DNA of 55,470 bases from a virus. This document shows, one piece after another, positions 48,757 to 55,470 of this stretch (its first letter is position 1; the number at the start of each line of letters is the position of its first letter). Made by a program: the position numbers and the translations under genes. The notes under the pieces are model-generated. The model made no database searches. It saw only the letters and a list, made by a program, of their open reading frames with translations, and was not told where the DNA came from. The stretch spans positions 1 to 55,470 of IMG/VR virus record IMGVR_UViG_3300045911_000113; one strand, 5' to 3'.

Positions 48757-50472
48757 TTATTTAATATTCACCAAAATATCTTCTTCGGTCAATTGAGCGG
48801 CCTCCACCCAACCACGATTTTCAGTAAATACCTTGTGGTCCGGAGTTAGCTTTAGAGTCTCACCAGTATCAAGGGTCAATTCAATAATTGATGTCTTTTC
48901 GCGGGTAAGAGCAGCATTATCCAACACATCCCACTCCAACTGCTTTAGCTCTGTATTATACGAAAGCACCATTGGTGGTAATGTAGTGGTTTCGTAGAGT
49001 TCTACGAGCTGTTTAAGTGGAATCTGATATACTCCGCCTTCTGCGACAACTTCACCGTCGGAGATGATATCGTGATCTCTGACTGTAATGAGAGCATCTC
49101 CGGTAATGCATGGGTTGAGTCCCCATTCCTTGTCATTCGTCATAAAGAAGCCAGGTTCACCAGAACCCGATGCTTCAATCTTCTTCCATAGATCATAGAA
49201 GGTTTCCTTATCAATCTTGTGACGAAGAATGGTGGCGCTATTATTAGCACGTTGTCTCTGTGGATTCAATTCCCAGAAATTACCAAACTTACAAGTCAAC
49301 ATTTCTTCATCATCAAGATCGAATAGACTGATCATTGCGGAACGACGAATACCACCAGCTAATACCGCATCAGCAATATAACAGTTGATGTCATGTACAT
49401 CAATTGGCTCTAGTTGTTCGCCGTCTTCCTTACGTTCAAAAATCTTCTTGATGTTGTGTAACGCATCATTGAGAGGTTCTGGTCCCGGTGCCTTACCGCC
49501 AGAAGTGATAAGCTTTGCACCTTTGGGACGTATATCACGAAAATCAAAATCAGGTATAGGCTTGCCTTCAAAATAGGCACGAACAAGTACCTTTACTGCG
49601 TCTGACCATCCTTCAATACTATCTCCTACAACAAATCGACGAGTCTTCTTATTCTTACGAATAGCTGGTAGCTGTTCAATGTGATGACGCTGAACTGAAT
49701 ATCCTACTCCCACACCAGATAACAACAAGAACATGAGTTCGGAAAATGATGCGGGGTGGTTCATTGGCAAAAATGAACAGTTCCCTGTAACTTCCCCCGT
49801 TGCCAATACAAAGCTGCGATCATCTTCAACTTCTAAACACCACACCGGTTCCTTTCCAGATGGTACGATACTCTTGACAACAAAGCTCATATTCGTTTCA
49901 GGAGTAGATTCTTCATAGATAAATTGATCAAAGATTACCGGTGCAGATGCTAACTTATCTCCAACTTTTAGTGAAGTAGTTTCTGTTCCGTCCTTAAGAA
50001 TCCACCGATGATTCGATGTGGCTCTGGTCACATGTGAATGTCGTCCCCGAATAATCGTAATATCATACAACTCATCAACACCGTAGTTTCGTACTGTGGC
50101 CTTCTTCCAATTACCTTTGTGGGTAAGAACGTATGTGGTATCACCATCTGTAAAATCATTAAAAGATTTTACACCATCTCTCGTAACGAAACGGGTATCG
50201 GCGCTTAGACAATTGTAAATTCTAGCAGGGTTTAACTCAATCGGCTTTCCAGCAAATTGTAACGAACGCATAGACGGCAAAACCTTACGTTCAAAAACTA
50301 ATTTGTAAGCTTCACGAATTTCCTGTTCAAGTGCAGGAAATTTCTTGATGTGCATATCCATATTACGTGTGACTACTTCATCCCATGTCTCACGACGTTG
50401 GAGTTCTGGAATGAACTTGGCATATTTCATATGCACCGTGAGATCTGACAAAATTTGGGTGCTAAGTTCCAT
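48757..50472 (-). CDS. nrdJ: NrdJ N-terminal fragment with a cis intein and a terminal N-intein
   Basis: 571 residues. Extein 1-87 ends NPARIYN; a complete intein (88-231) follows; the extein resumes CSFLPMNHPASFSELMFLLL, through VLAGGIRRSAMISLFDLDD, to WGLNP at 454; residues 455-571 are an N-intein. This is the N-terminal part of the B12-dependent class II ribonucleotide reductase. After cis splicing here and two trans-splicing steps with the fragments at 47130-47924 and 46390-47073, the mature enzyme would have about 616 residues (87+223+115+191). It reduces ribonucleoside di- or triphosphates to deoxy forms using adenosylcobalamin. Confidence 0.94.
   Translation of the reverse strand: MELSTQILSDLTVHMKYAKFIPELQRRETWDEVVTRNMDMHIKKFPALEQEIREAYKLVFERKVLPSMRSLQFAGKPIELNPARIYNCLSADTRFVTRDGVKSFNDFTDGDTTYVLTHKGNWKKATVRNYGVDELYDITIIRGRHSHVTRATSNHRWILKDGTETTSLKVGDKLASAPVIFDQFIYEESTPETNMSFVVKSIVPSGKEPVWCLEVEDDRSFVLATGEVTGNCSFLPMNHPASFSELMFLLLSGVGVGYSVQRHHIEQLPAIRKNKKTRRFVVGDSIEGWSDAVKVLVRAYFEGKPIPDFDFRDIRPKGAKLITSGGKAPGPEPLNDALHNIKKIFERKEDGEQLEPIDVHDINCYIADAVLAGGIRRSAMISLFDLDDEEMLTCKFGNFWELNPQRQRANNSATILRHKIDKETFYDLWKKIEASGSGEPGFFMTNDKEWGLNPCITGDALITVRDHDIISDGEVVAEGGVYQIPLKQLVELYETTTLPPMVLSYNTELKQLEWDVLDNAALTREKTSIIELTLDTGETLKLTPDHKVFTENRGWVEAAQLTEEDILVNIK
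48760..49110 (-). mobile_element. N-intein of NrdJ split intein 1
   Basis: 117 residues from C455 (CITGDALITVRDHD) with block B LTPDHKVFTENRGWV and end LTEEDILVNIK. Inserted between Pro and the radical Cys of the NPC motif. Confidence 0.92.
49780..50211 (-). mobile_element. Cis mini-intein in NrdJ (residues 88-231)
   Basis: 144 residues, CLSADTRFVTRDGVKSFNDF to FVLATGEVTGN, with block B RATSNHRWIL. The penultimate residue is Gly rather than His (TGN then +1 Cys), a known but less common variant. It sits before the cysteine of RIYNCSF, predicted to be one of the redox-active pair. Confidence 0.9.
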
Positions 50473-50514
50473 CTTTTACATCTCAAATCAAAAAGGTTGA
50501 ACATGGTAGGTAAA

Positions 50515-50564
50515 GAATAAGTAGTCCTTCAAAGCGCACAATCGCGTTTCTGTGAAAGACTACT
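50515..50564 (-). promoter_or_regulatory. Hairpin and CTACTTATTC motif upstream of nrdJ
   Basis: Arms AGTAGTCCTTC/GAAAGACTACT (50520-50530 with 50554-50564, one mismatch). The minus strand reads GGACTACTTATTC (50527-50515), at the end of the hairpin and about 45 nt before the nrdJ ATG. A terminator function for gp41 is also possible. Confidence 0.4.
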
Positions 50565-50578
50565 ATTGTTCAATTTAA

Positions 50579-52021
50579 TTATCCTAAATCAATATCATCT
50601 AATGTATCTTCTCTCAATGCTTTATTGGTGGACATGGGATCGAGTAGTCGTTTTCTTAACATGGCATTCACCTTGCCAGCGCCATTCTCCATCTGGTTCT
50701 TGACACGGAGACCATCTGGTGAATTTTCATCATATACTTCAATTTTGCCGTGACTTAAATCCATATATGCTGGAAACGTCATGCCGTCAGCCCCGAAACG
50801 ATTCTTGATAACGTGGAATCGTGCCGTGTTGCTCATCTTGTCAGCAAGTTTACGACTTACCGACGCAACGAAATCCGCCACGAAAATCTTTGAATACGCA
50901 CCGGCAATTTTATCGGCTTCTACAACATCATCCTGCAAAGCCGAGCGCTGACTTTGTGAGGCCGTCCATCCTGGAATCTTGAGTTCACCTAACATACCAC
51001 GAATATCTTCATAAATGAAGCCCAGTTCTTCGTGACGAGCATTTGACTTTTCCGTGGACCGCATAAGGTCGGCATAGTCAATGATGACCAAATCAGGCTT
51101 ATAACCCAATTGTGTCATACGATTGATGTGAGCCGACAAATGATTTACTGATGCGGTGCGAGTTGGAAAATATTTGATGATTAGTTCTCCGTCAATTTGA
51201 TCAATCGCAGCACGAACCCGTTCTTTATTCTTACAAATTTCTCTGCTTTCTATGCCGGTAAAGATGCTATCATATCGTAGACCAACATAATTTTCTGACA
51301 ACTCAAACGTATAATCTACGACGCGCTTACCTCGCCGCAATGCTTCAGCAGCAATAGCACGAAGCACCCACGACTTACCAATACCAGACGGCGCAATAAT
51401 ACAACCCAGTTCCCCTGGTCCAAGGCCACCATCAAGCAATTCATTGATACACGGCCATGGTGTCGCCACCGTATCACGTGCGATCTTCGACAATCGAACA
51501 TCAATCTCGTTGACCCAATCGTGGCCGAGATTACGTTCTTGTCCGGCACGCATGGCACGATCAATCATACTCTTGATTTCTTCGTATTTACCCTTCTGAA
51601 CAAACTCTGCGCCCCTCAAGATAGCATTCTTGATGGCCTGATTTTTACAGAAATCTAAGAACTCCTTCTTGTGATATGCAAGATCGGTAGCCTTGGTATT
51701 CTTGTAAATAGACTTGAGCTGTTCTACCACCGACACGCGAAGCAAGTCCGCTTCTTTGTTACCTTGAAGCTTATCGCTCTCCCGCTTGAATACGTCTGGT
51801 GTGGGAATATCTCGATATTGTGTATAGTGCTCAAGAATCTTGTTTACAATCCACTTATTCGGTTCACTCTCAAAGTAGTGAGGCACAACAATATCAAATG
51901 TCTGTTCAAGAAATGTTTTATCCGTGAGCATAGACGCAATGGCCTTACTCTGAAATGTGGAACCATATTTCTGTAAAGTGTCAAGATTGTCTTTATCAAG
52001 ATCTTGTTTTACATCCGTCAT
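50579..52021 (-). CDS. 41: Replicative DNA helicase gp41 (DnaB family)
   Basis: 480 residues, uninterrupted. Walker A is APSGIGKS (210-217); Walker B LVIIDYADLM (D315); RRGKRVVDYTFELSENYVGL and WTASQSQRSALQ fit the RecA-like core of T4 gp41. The N-terminal 180 residues form the helical oligomerisation part. It unwinds DNA at the fork with the primase. Split-intein versions of gp41 are known from environmental phages, but this copy carries none. Confidence 0.92.
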   Translation of the reverse strand: MTDVKQDLDKDNLDTLQKYGSTFQSKAIASMLTDKTFLEQTFDIVVPHYFESEPNKWIVNKILEHYTQYRDIPTPDVFKRESDKLQGNKEADLLRVSVVEQLKSIYKNTKATDLAYHKKEFLDFCKNQAIKNAILRGAEFVQKGKYEEIKSMIDRAMRAGQERNLGHDWVNEIDVRLSKIARDTVATPWPCINELLDGGLGPGELGCIIAPSGIGKSWVLRAIAAEALRRGKRVVDYTFELSENYVGLRYDSIFTGIESREICKNKERVRAAIDQIDGELIIKYFPTRTASVNHLSAHINRMTQLGYKPDLVIIDYADLMRSTEKSNARHEELGFIYEDIRGMLGELKIPGWTASQSQRSALQDDVVEADKIAGAYSKIFVADFVASVSRKLADKMSNTARFHVIKNRFGADGMTFPAYMDLSHGKIEVYDENSPDGLRVKNQMENGAGKVNAMLRKRLLDPMSTNKALREDTLDDIDLG

Positions 52022-52022
52022 A

Positions 52023-53093
52023 TTAAGATTTCTCGCTGTATCGCGTTAGTGGAACAAAGGTTGTAGTCAACCACTCGTCTAAGTTTGTAAACCCTCCTAG
52101 CAATCTATGCTTGACGAACAGTTGTGTCAAGTTCAACTTGTTTAGACTGTTTATAGGCGCGTCAAATTGCTCTAAAACCTTGATACGAGTATGACCGCTC
52201 ATATGTTGTTCGTCCAATCGCATGAGTGTCATATTACGTTCAATAATTTCTTTATTATCTAAAATGATCTGACACGCCACATTTTTCTTTTTAACTTGTT
52301 TCGCGGCTTCAATTTTTTCTTCGCACTGCGAATAGATGTGCGCCCACGGAATTTGTTTATCCGTGGCAAGCTCAGGAAAGTTTTTAATTAGAGTTGCCGG
52401 TCCTACACCTTTAACACCAGGAATGTTATCACTGCTATCACCATCAATCGTGCGAAAAATCATAAAATTTGATGGGTGAATGCCGTATTCTTCCACTACG
52501 GCATCTTCGGTATAGATTTTCTTTTTGGTGGGATTGTAGACACGAATTTTCGTATCTACAAGTTGTAAGAAATCTTTGTCGTTTGACATGATATAAGCAT
52601 CGCCGCCACGCTCGGATACAAGTTTTGCCAAATAGGCAAGCACATCATCGGCTTCTACGTTATCAACAGAAATCACTGTGAGTGGGAGAAACGTCATAGC
52701 CTCTACGAGCTGAATCAACTGACGTTTCTGATTTTCTAATTCAGCTTCTTTCGTGTCAAAATCATATGCACGATTGAGCTTCGTCATAGACTTGCGATTT
52801 TCTTTATATTCACTGAATATTTCTCGGCGTTTCTTACTGCCGCCACGACCATCGAATACTACCACACACCGTGACGGACGAATAATACGAATGGCTTGGC
52901 CGATGGAACGAAGAAATCCCGTGAATCCACCGATATGTTCTCCATTATCATTTAGCGTTGGGATAGCTGCAAAACAACGTATAAATACGTTGAGCTAAAG
53001 CCCATCAATTAATAGAACTTTACTGTCTCTATTAATGACGGGCGATTCCTCCATATTTTTTTGAAATGTTTTTAATTTCTCAGCTAAGTCCAT
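52023..53093 (-). pseudogene. 5'-3' exonuclease (T4 RNase H/FEN-like) interrupted by in-frame TAG
   Basis: ATG 53093 has TTGGAGA upstream. The frame encodes a helical leader, then KVLLIDGL followed by TAG at codon 33 (52997-52995), then LNVFIRCFAAIPTLNDNGEH, IGGFTGFL, CVVVFDGRGGSKKRREIFSE, VDNVEADDVLAYLAKL and GVKGVGPATLIKNF. All belong to one 5'-3' exonuclease in a single frame. Comparison with the usual IDGxNxFIR pattern suggests a 6-bp insertion (CTTTAG) created the stop. The reading frame after it is open for 324 codons. A start at GTG 52865 would lose the first catalytic Asp (D30). Either the gene is dead, a suppressor reads TAG, or the N-terminus acts separately. Confidence 0.75.
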
Positions 53094-53157
53094 GTTTGAT
53101 ATTCTCCAAAACTTCGGCATTTTTTGCTAATTGTATAATTCCACGTGATCCATAACA

Positions 53158-53200
53158 AACTCCCCACTACTAAACAGTTATTTATAAGTGGTGGGGAGTT
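53158..53200 (-). promoter_or_regulatory. 14-bp hairpin with TATAAATAA in the loop, upstream of the exonuclease
   Basis: Arms AACTCCCCACTACT/AGTGGTGGGGAGTT (53158-53171 with 53187-53200), one G-U pair. The minus strand reads CCACTTATAAATAACTG across the 5' arm and loop; this contains TATAAATA, the T4 late promoter core. It follows the stop of the gene at 53252 and precedes the exonuclease start by about 65 bp. The following TTTGTT could also allow termination. Confidence 0.55.
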
Positions 53201-53251
53201 GCGGTGAAAGATCGTATATAAAGATGATTCGTCATTAATGGTTCAGAATCA

Positions 53252-53485
53252 TCAATCTTCTGAAATTAGACACACCGCATCTTCCGAACCATCAATATTG
53301 ATATTTTCATCGTCAATCAAGTCGTCTTCACTGACAAAATCAGTTGCTCCTGACTCGTCTTCAATCCAATACCCCACAATGAGTTCATCAAGTGGTGAGA
53401 TTCGTGTTTGACTGGCGTTTGATAGAATTACTACTGCTTGAGGATTACATCCCGAAAGTATATCAATAAGTTCTTCAACTGTCAT
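53252..53485 (-). CDS. Small acidic protein, 77 residues
   Basis: TVEELIDILSGCNPQAVVIL near the start matches small phage and bacterial proteins with the T-V-x-E-L-I..L...P.a.V pattern; the rest is very acidic (SEDDLIDDENINIDGSEDA). ATG overlaps the uvsX stop by 4 bp, so it is coupled to uvsX. Function unknown. Confidence 0.65.
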   Translation of the reverse strand: MTVEELIDILSGCNPQAVVILSNASQTRISPLDELIVGYWIEDESGATDFVSEDDLIDDENINIDGSEDAVCLISED

Positions 53486-54726
53486 TCTTCAACTCCCACC
53501 GAAACTTCGCGGTCTTCCGAAGATAGTGATTCTGATGAATAGCTCATAATATGTGCGGCTGCCATCTTTTCATAAATTTCCGACTGGAGTTCTGGATTTG
53601 TCTCCAACCAATTACGCCACTCCTTGCTCTCCATTCTATGATCGGTGCCTTCATTATCTGTATATGTGATATATGCACCACCAGTGCTGACAATGTTTTT
53701 GGCCTTACAATAGTCTTTCCATGATGTCAGATCATCAATACCGCGATCAAAGTATACATCAAACTCAGCAGTGCGGAATGGTGGACCAAGGCGATTCTTA
53801 ATCACCGATGCCTTGACGTTCACACCAAGCACTTCCTTGTTCTTGTTAGTAATCTTCCCCGTAACAGACAAACGCAAACGAGTTGAGGCGTGGAATGCAA
53901 TTGCCTTACCACCCGAAGTCGTCCAAGGATCACTAAATGCCGGAGCATTCAATTTCTGGCGAAGCTGATTGGTGAATACTAGTGCAATCTTTTGTTTAGC
54001 AATGAGTTGAGTGACTTTACGCATCGCCTTGCTCAAGATAATAGCCTTGCCTGTTGCATATCCGTCTTTATTATAGTCGGATTCAAGTTCAGCGGCAGTT
54101 GGTACACCAGCAACAGAGTCCACTACAATAATGACCTTCTTATCCGCGTTACCGCCTTTACGTACCGTTTCAATGATCTTTTCGATCATTATGAAAATGT
54201 CTTCTAAAGTTTCTGGTTGAGCATATACCATCTTATTGAAGTCAAGACCAATGGCTTCATAAAATTCTGCGTTGACGGCATTTTCTGTGTCAATTAACAC
54301 AGATACACCACCTTCACGTTGAACATTTGCCATCATATGTGCTGCCAACAAACTCTTACCTGAATTGTGATTTAACATGCCATTACCAAAATACGCATGT
54401 TCATCATCATCCACAGTAATATCTACAATTGGATATTGACCGATAAATTCTACGGACACAACTTTAGAATATGTCCCATCATCACATAAAACCGAGTGTA
54501 ATCCAACTCGTAAATGTTGTGTTTCAACCCAACCAGCATTTGTGAAAAACTTATGTTCTTTTGATGTTTTTATGGAATAGGAATTTTCTAGAGTAACCAA
54601 AAATGTATCAAGTATTCCTTTCTCTATGTAGTTAGAAATTGGTGAATATGTACCATTTCTAGTTTTTACCTTAACCGTCTTTCCTTCGGATAACAGTTTT
54701 TTAACTTCTCGGATTTCAATTATCAT
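53482..54726 (-). CDS. uvsX: UvsX recombinase C-terminal fragment preceded by a long C-terminal split-intein part
   Basis: 414 residues. Residues 1-121 are intein sequence lacking only the first block: TSKEHKFFTNAGWVE corresponds to block B and DEHAYFGNGMLNHN is the C-terminal end. The extein (122-414) starts SGKSLLAAHMMANVQ, that is the last part of Walker A, and continues with VSVLIDTENAVNAEF, VIIVVDSVAGVPTAAEL and IALVFTNQLRQKLNAPAF, all RecA/UvsX motifs. The N-terminal UvsX part and a short N-intein must lie beyond the right edge. UvsX forms filaments on single-stranded DNA for recombination-dependent replication. ATG overlaps the stop of the upstream endonuclease gene by 4 bp. Confidence 0.92.
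   Translation of the reverse strand: MIIEIREVKKLLSEGKTVKVKTRNGTYSPISNYIEKGILDTFLVTLENSYSIKTSKEHKFFTNAGWVETQHLRVGLHSVLCDDGTYSKVVSVEFIGQYPIVDITVDDDEHAYFGNGMLNHNSGKSLLAAHMMANVQREGGVSVLIDTENAVNAEFYEAIGLDFNKMVYAQPETLEDIFIMIEKIIETVRKGGNADKKVIIVVDSVAGVPTAAELESDYNKDGYATGKAIILSKAMRKVTQLIAKQKIALVFTNQLRQKLNAPAFSDPWTTSGGKAIAFHASTRLRLSVTGKITNKNKEVLGVNVKASVIKNRLGPPFRTAEFDVYFDRGIDDLTSWKDYCKAKNIVSTGGAYITYTDNEGTDHRMESKEWRNWLETNPELQSEIYEKMAAAHIMSYSSESLSSEDREVSVGVEE
54364..54726 (-). mobile_element. Atypically split UvsX intein, long C-terminal part (121 residues)
   Basis: Starts MIIEIREVKKLLSEGKTVKV, which corresponds to intein sequence after about the first 25-30 residues, and includes blocks B, F and G. The last residues are NHN with +1 Ser122. 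Only a short N-intein (block A) is missing, so this belongs to the split-near-N-terminus class known from TerL and UvsX inteins in environmental data. Confidence 0.88.
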
Positions 54727-55470
54727 ATGTTTTTTATTAGTCGAGTGTAATTTTTTTCACTGATTGCTAACTTATTCTGAGATATTAATTCATCGATCCA
54801 CTGAATAGTTAGTATTGGTAAATTGTATGTATGTTCTGTTATGAAGTCTGCGAAAAGATTTCGTTCACGACAGTAATTTTGCAATGCAATAAATTTTGTT
54901 TGTACTTCTTCATTAGAAGTTAATTTAGATGGCTTTATTTCATATATTGTATTGTCAATCACTATATCAGGACAATAGGTTCTATCTGCTTCTTTATATG
55001 AATATGGTATTCTATGTGTAGATAATACAAACCGAATATTATTTAAATCTAAATACAAATATACTCGTAACTCTAACATACTTCTAAAATGTACTTTATG
55101 ACCGTTAATAAGTATCCACCCAGAGATTCCACTTCCCGCCGACAATGCTGGACTGCGGCCGTACATAGAATTTAAATTTCCCGTTTGTGGATTTTCGTTT
55201 GGTACTCCTATTAACTTACAAAGTTGATAATATTTTCTTTCACCATATCCAAATACATTTTGTAATTCTTTACGAATTTGCCATTTGTATTTACCGGCGT
55301 CAATTTGTTCTTTAAACCAAGTTTGGATATCGGAAGACAGTGGTTTTAGTTCAACGGATTTTAATACATCGGAAGATTTTTTACCATTAGTCTTTGCTAT
55401 ATGTGATCTTTTAATTTTCCAGTTGTAAGAAACTTTATCATACAAATTATAAAATATTAGATATGATTTT
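54723..55470 (-). CDS. Free-standing PD-(D/E)XK putative homing endonuclease (5' end beyond window)
   Basis: At least 248 residues; no ATG is found before the edge and the frame stays open, so the true start is outside. A helical N-terminal region (WQIRKELQNVFGYGERKYYQ) precedes SGISGWILINGHKVHFRSML, ELRVYLYLDLNNIRF, and the core YCPDIVIDNTIYEIKPSKL (PD...ExK). It has the same order of elements as the endonuclease between the NrdJ intein halves. It lies between the UvsX C-terminal gene and the expected N-terminal gene, again at the break. Confidence 0.75.
   Translation of the reverse strand, partial: KSYLIFYNLYDKVSYNWKIKRSHIAKTNGKKSSDVLKSVELKPLSSDIQTWFKEQIDAGKYKWQIRKELQNVFGYGERKYYQLCKLIGVPNENPQTGNLNSMYGRSPALSAGSGISGWILINGHKVHFRSMLELRVYLYLDLNNIRFVLSTHRIPYSYKEADRTYCPDIVIDNTIYEIKPSKLTSNEEVQTKFIALQNYCRERNLFADFITEHTYNLPILTIQWIDELISQNKLAISEKNYTRLIKNI

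Noticed and set aside
44632-53000. Stop codon reassignment (TGA or TAG read as sense) to rescue the VWA and exonuclease genes
   Set aside because: TGA ends thyX and the HAD gene, and TAG ends the gene at 17615 and the small gene at 4966, so both act as normal stops here. Different stops are involved in the two broken genes.
1-55470. tRNA genes and CRISPR arrays
   Set aside because: I found no cloverleaf with a convincing T-arm outside coding regions and no regularly spaced direct repeats; the only tandem repeats are the short ones at 44.8-45.0 kb. A tRNAscan run would be needed to exclude degenerate tRNAs.

Overview
The window is part of the genome of a T4-like tailed phage (myovirus lineage). 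Essentially every gene lies on the minus strand, so transcription runs from high to low coordinates. The T4 replication core is recognisable: UvsX recombinase, DnaB-type helicase gp41, family B DNA polymerase gp43, sliding clamp gp45 and clamp loader gp44/gp62. A nucleotide supply set accompanies it: B12-dependent ribonucleotide reductase NrdJ, dUTPase, flavin-dependent thymidylate synthase ThyX, a dNMP kinase and a MazG-like pyrophosphohydrolase. The set resembles phages of aquatic bacteria (NrdJ, ThyX, transaldolase, CobS-like ATPase), but the host cannot be named. Most genes have clear Shine-Dalgarno sequences, and TAA, TGA and TAG are all used as stops.

Layout. 1-4.8 kb: a CobS-like AAA+ ATPase paired with a VWA protein that also carries HExxH, then small genes. 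4.9-12.1 kb: thyX, a winged-helix regulator, an endolysin-type amidase, a large unknown protein, a holin-like membrane protein, a HAD phosphatase and dNMP kinase. 12.2-28.8 kb: a glycan island with about nine glycosyltransferase-like proteins, an epimerase, methyltransferases, a HAD/nucleotidyltransferase/kinase trio, transaldolase and RibB. Many of its genes overlap by 1-4 bp. 28.8-33.1 kb: a GIY-YIG endonuclease, a RecB-like nuclease, a second amidase, a metallophosphoesterase, gp62 and small genes. 33.2-43.7 kb: gp44, gp45 and gp43, with three accessory proteins beside them (one Mom-like, two DruA/DUF4338-like). 44-55.5 kb: dut, a scarred recombination zone, NrdJ in three pieces, gp41, a 5'-3' exonuclease interrupted by an in-frame stop, and the C-terminal part of UvsX.

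The most striking system is intein-based. Five inteins are visible. gp44 has a cis mini-intein in its Walker B motif. NrdJ has a cis mini-intein at a predicted redox-active cysteine. NrdJ is also broken into three genes by two split inteins, at the predicted thiyl-radical cysteine and at the KPEG/TTS motif. UvsX is cut in its Walker A motif by an atypically split intein, most of which is on the C-terminal fragment; the N-terminal partner lies beyond the right edge. Between the halves of one NrdJ split intein, and beside the UvsX fragment, sit free-standing PD-(D/E)XK-type putative homing endonucleases that resemble each other. This is a 'fractured gene' arrangement, with trans-splicing needed to make NrdJ and UvsX.

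A second recurring signal is an AT-rich motif on the minus strand, roughly CTAYTTATA, about 20-75 nt upstream of many genes. It often lies in the loop of a hairpin whose 3' arm touches the ribosome binding site. The layout resembles T4 genes in which a hairpin silences read-through RNA and an internal promoter relieves it. Separate sigma70-like promoters (TTGACA, 17 bp, TANNTT) precede about seven transcription units. The zone at 44.4-46.5 kb carries a broken VWA gene, tandem repeats, a duplicated NrdJ tail and a chimeric gene remnant.
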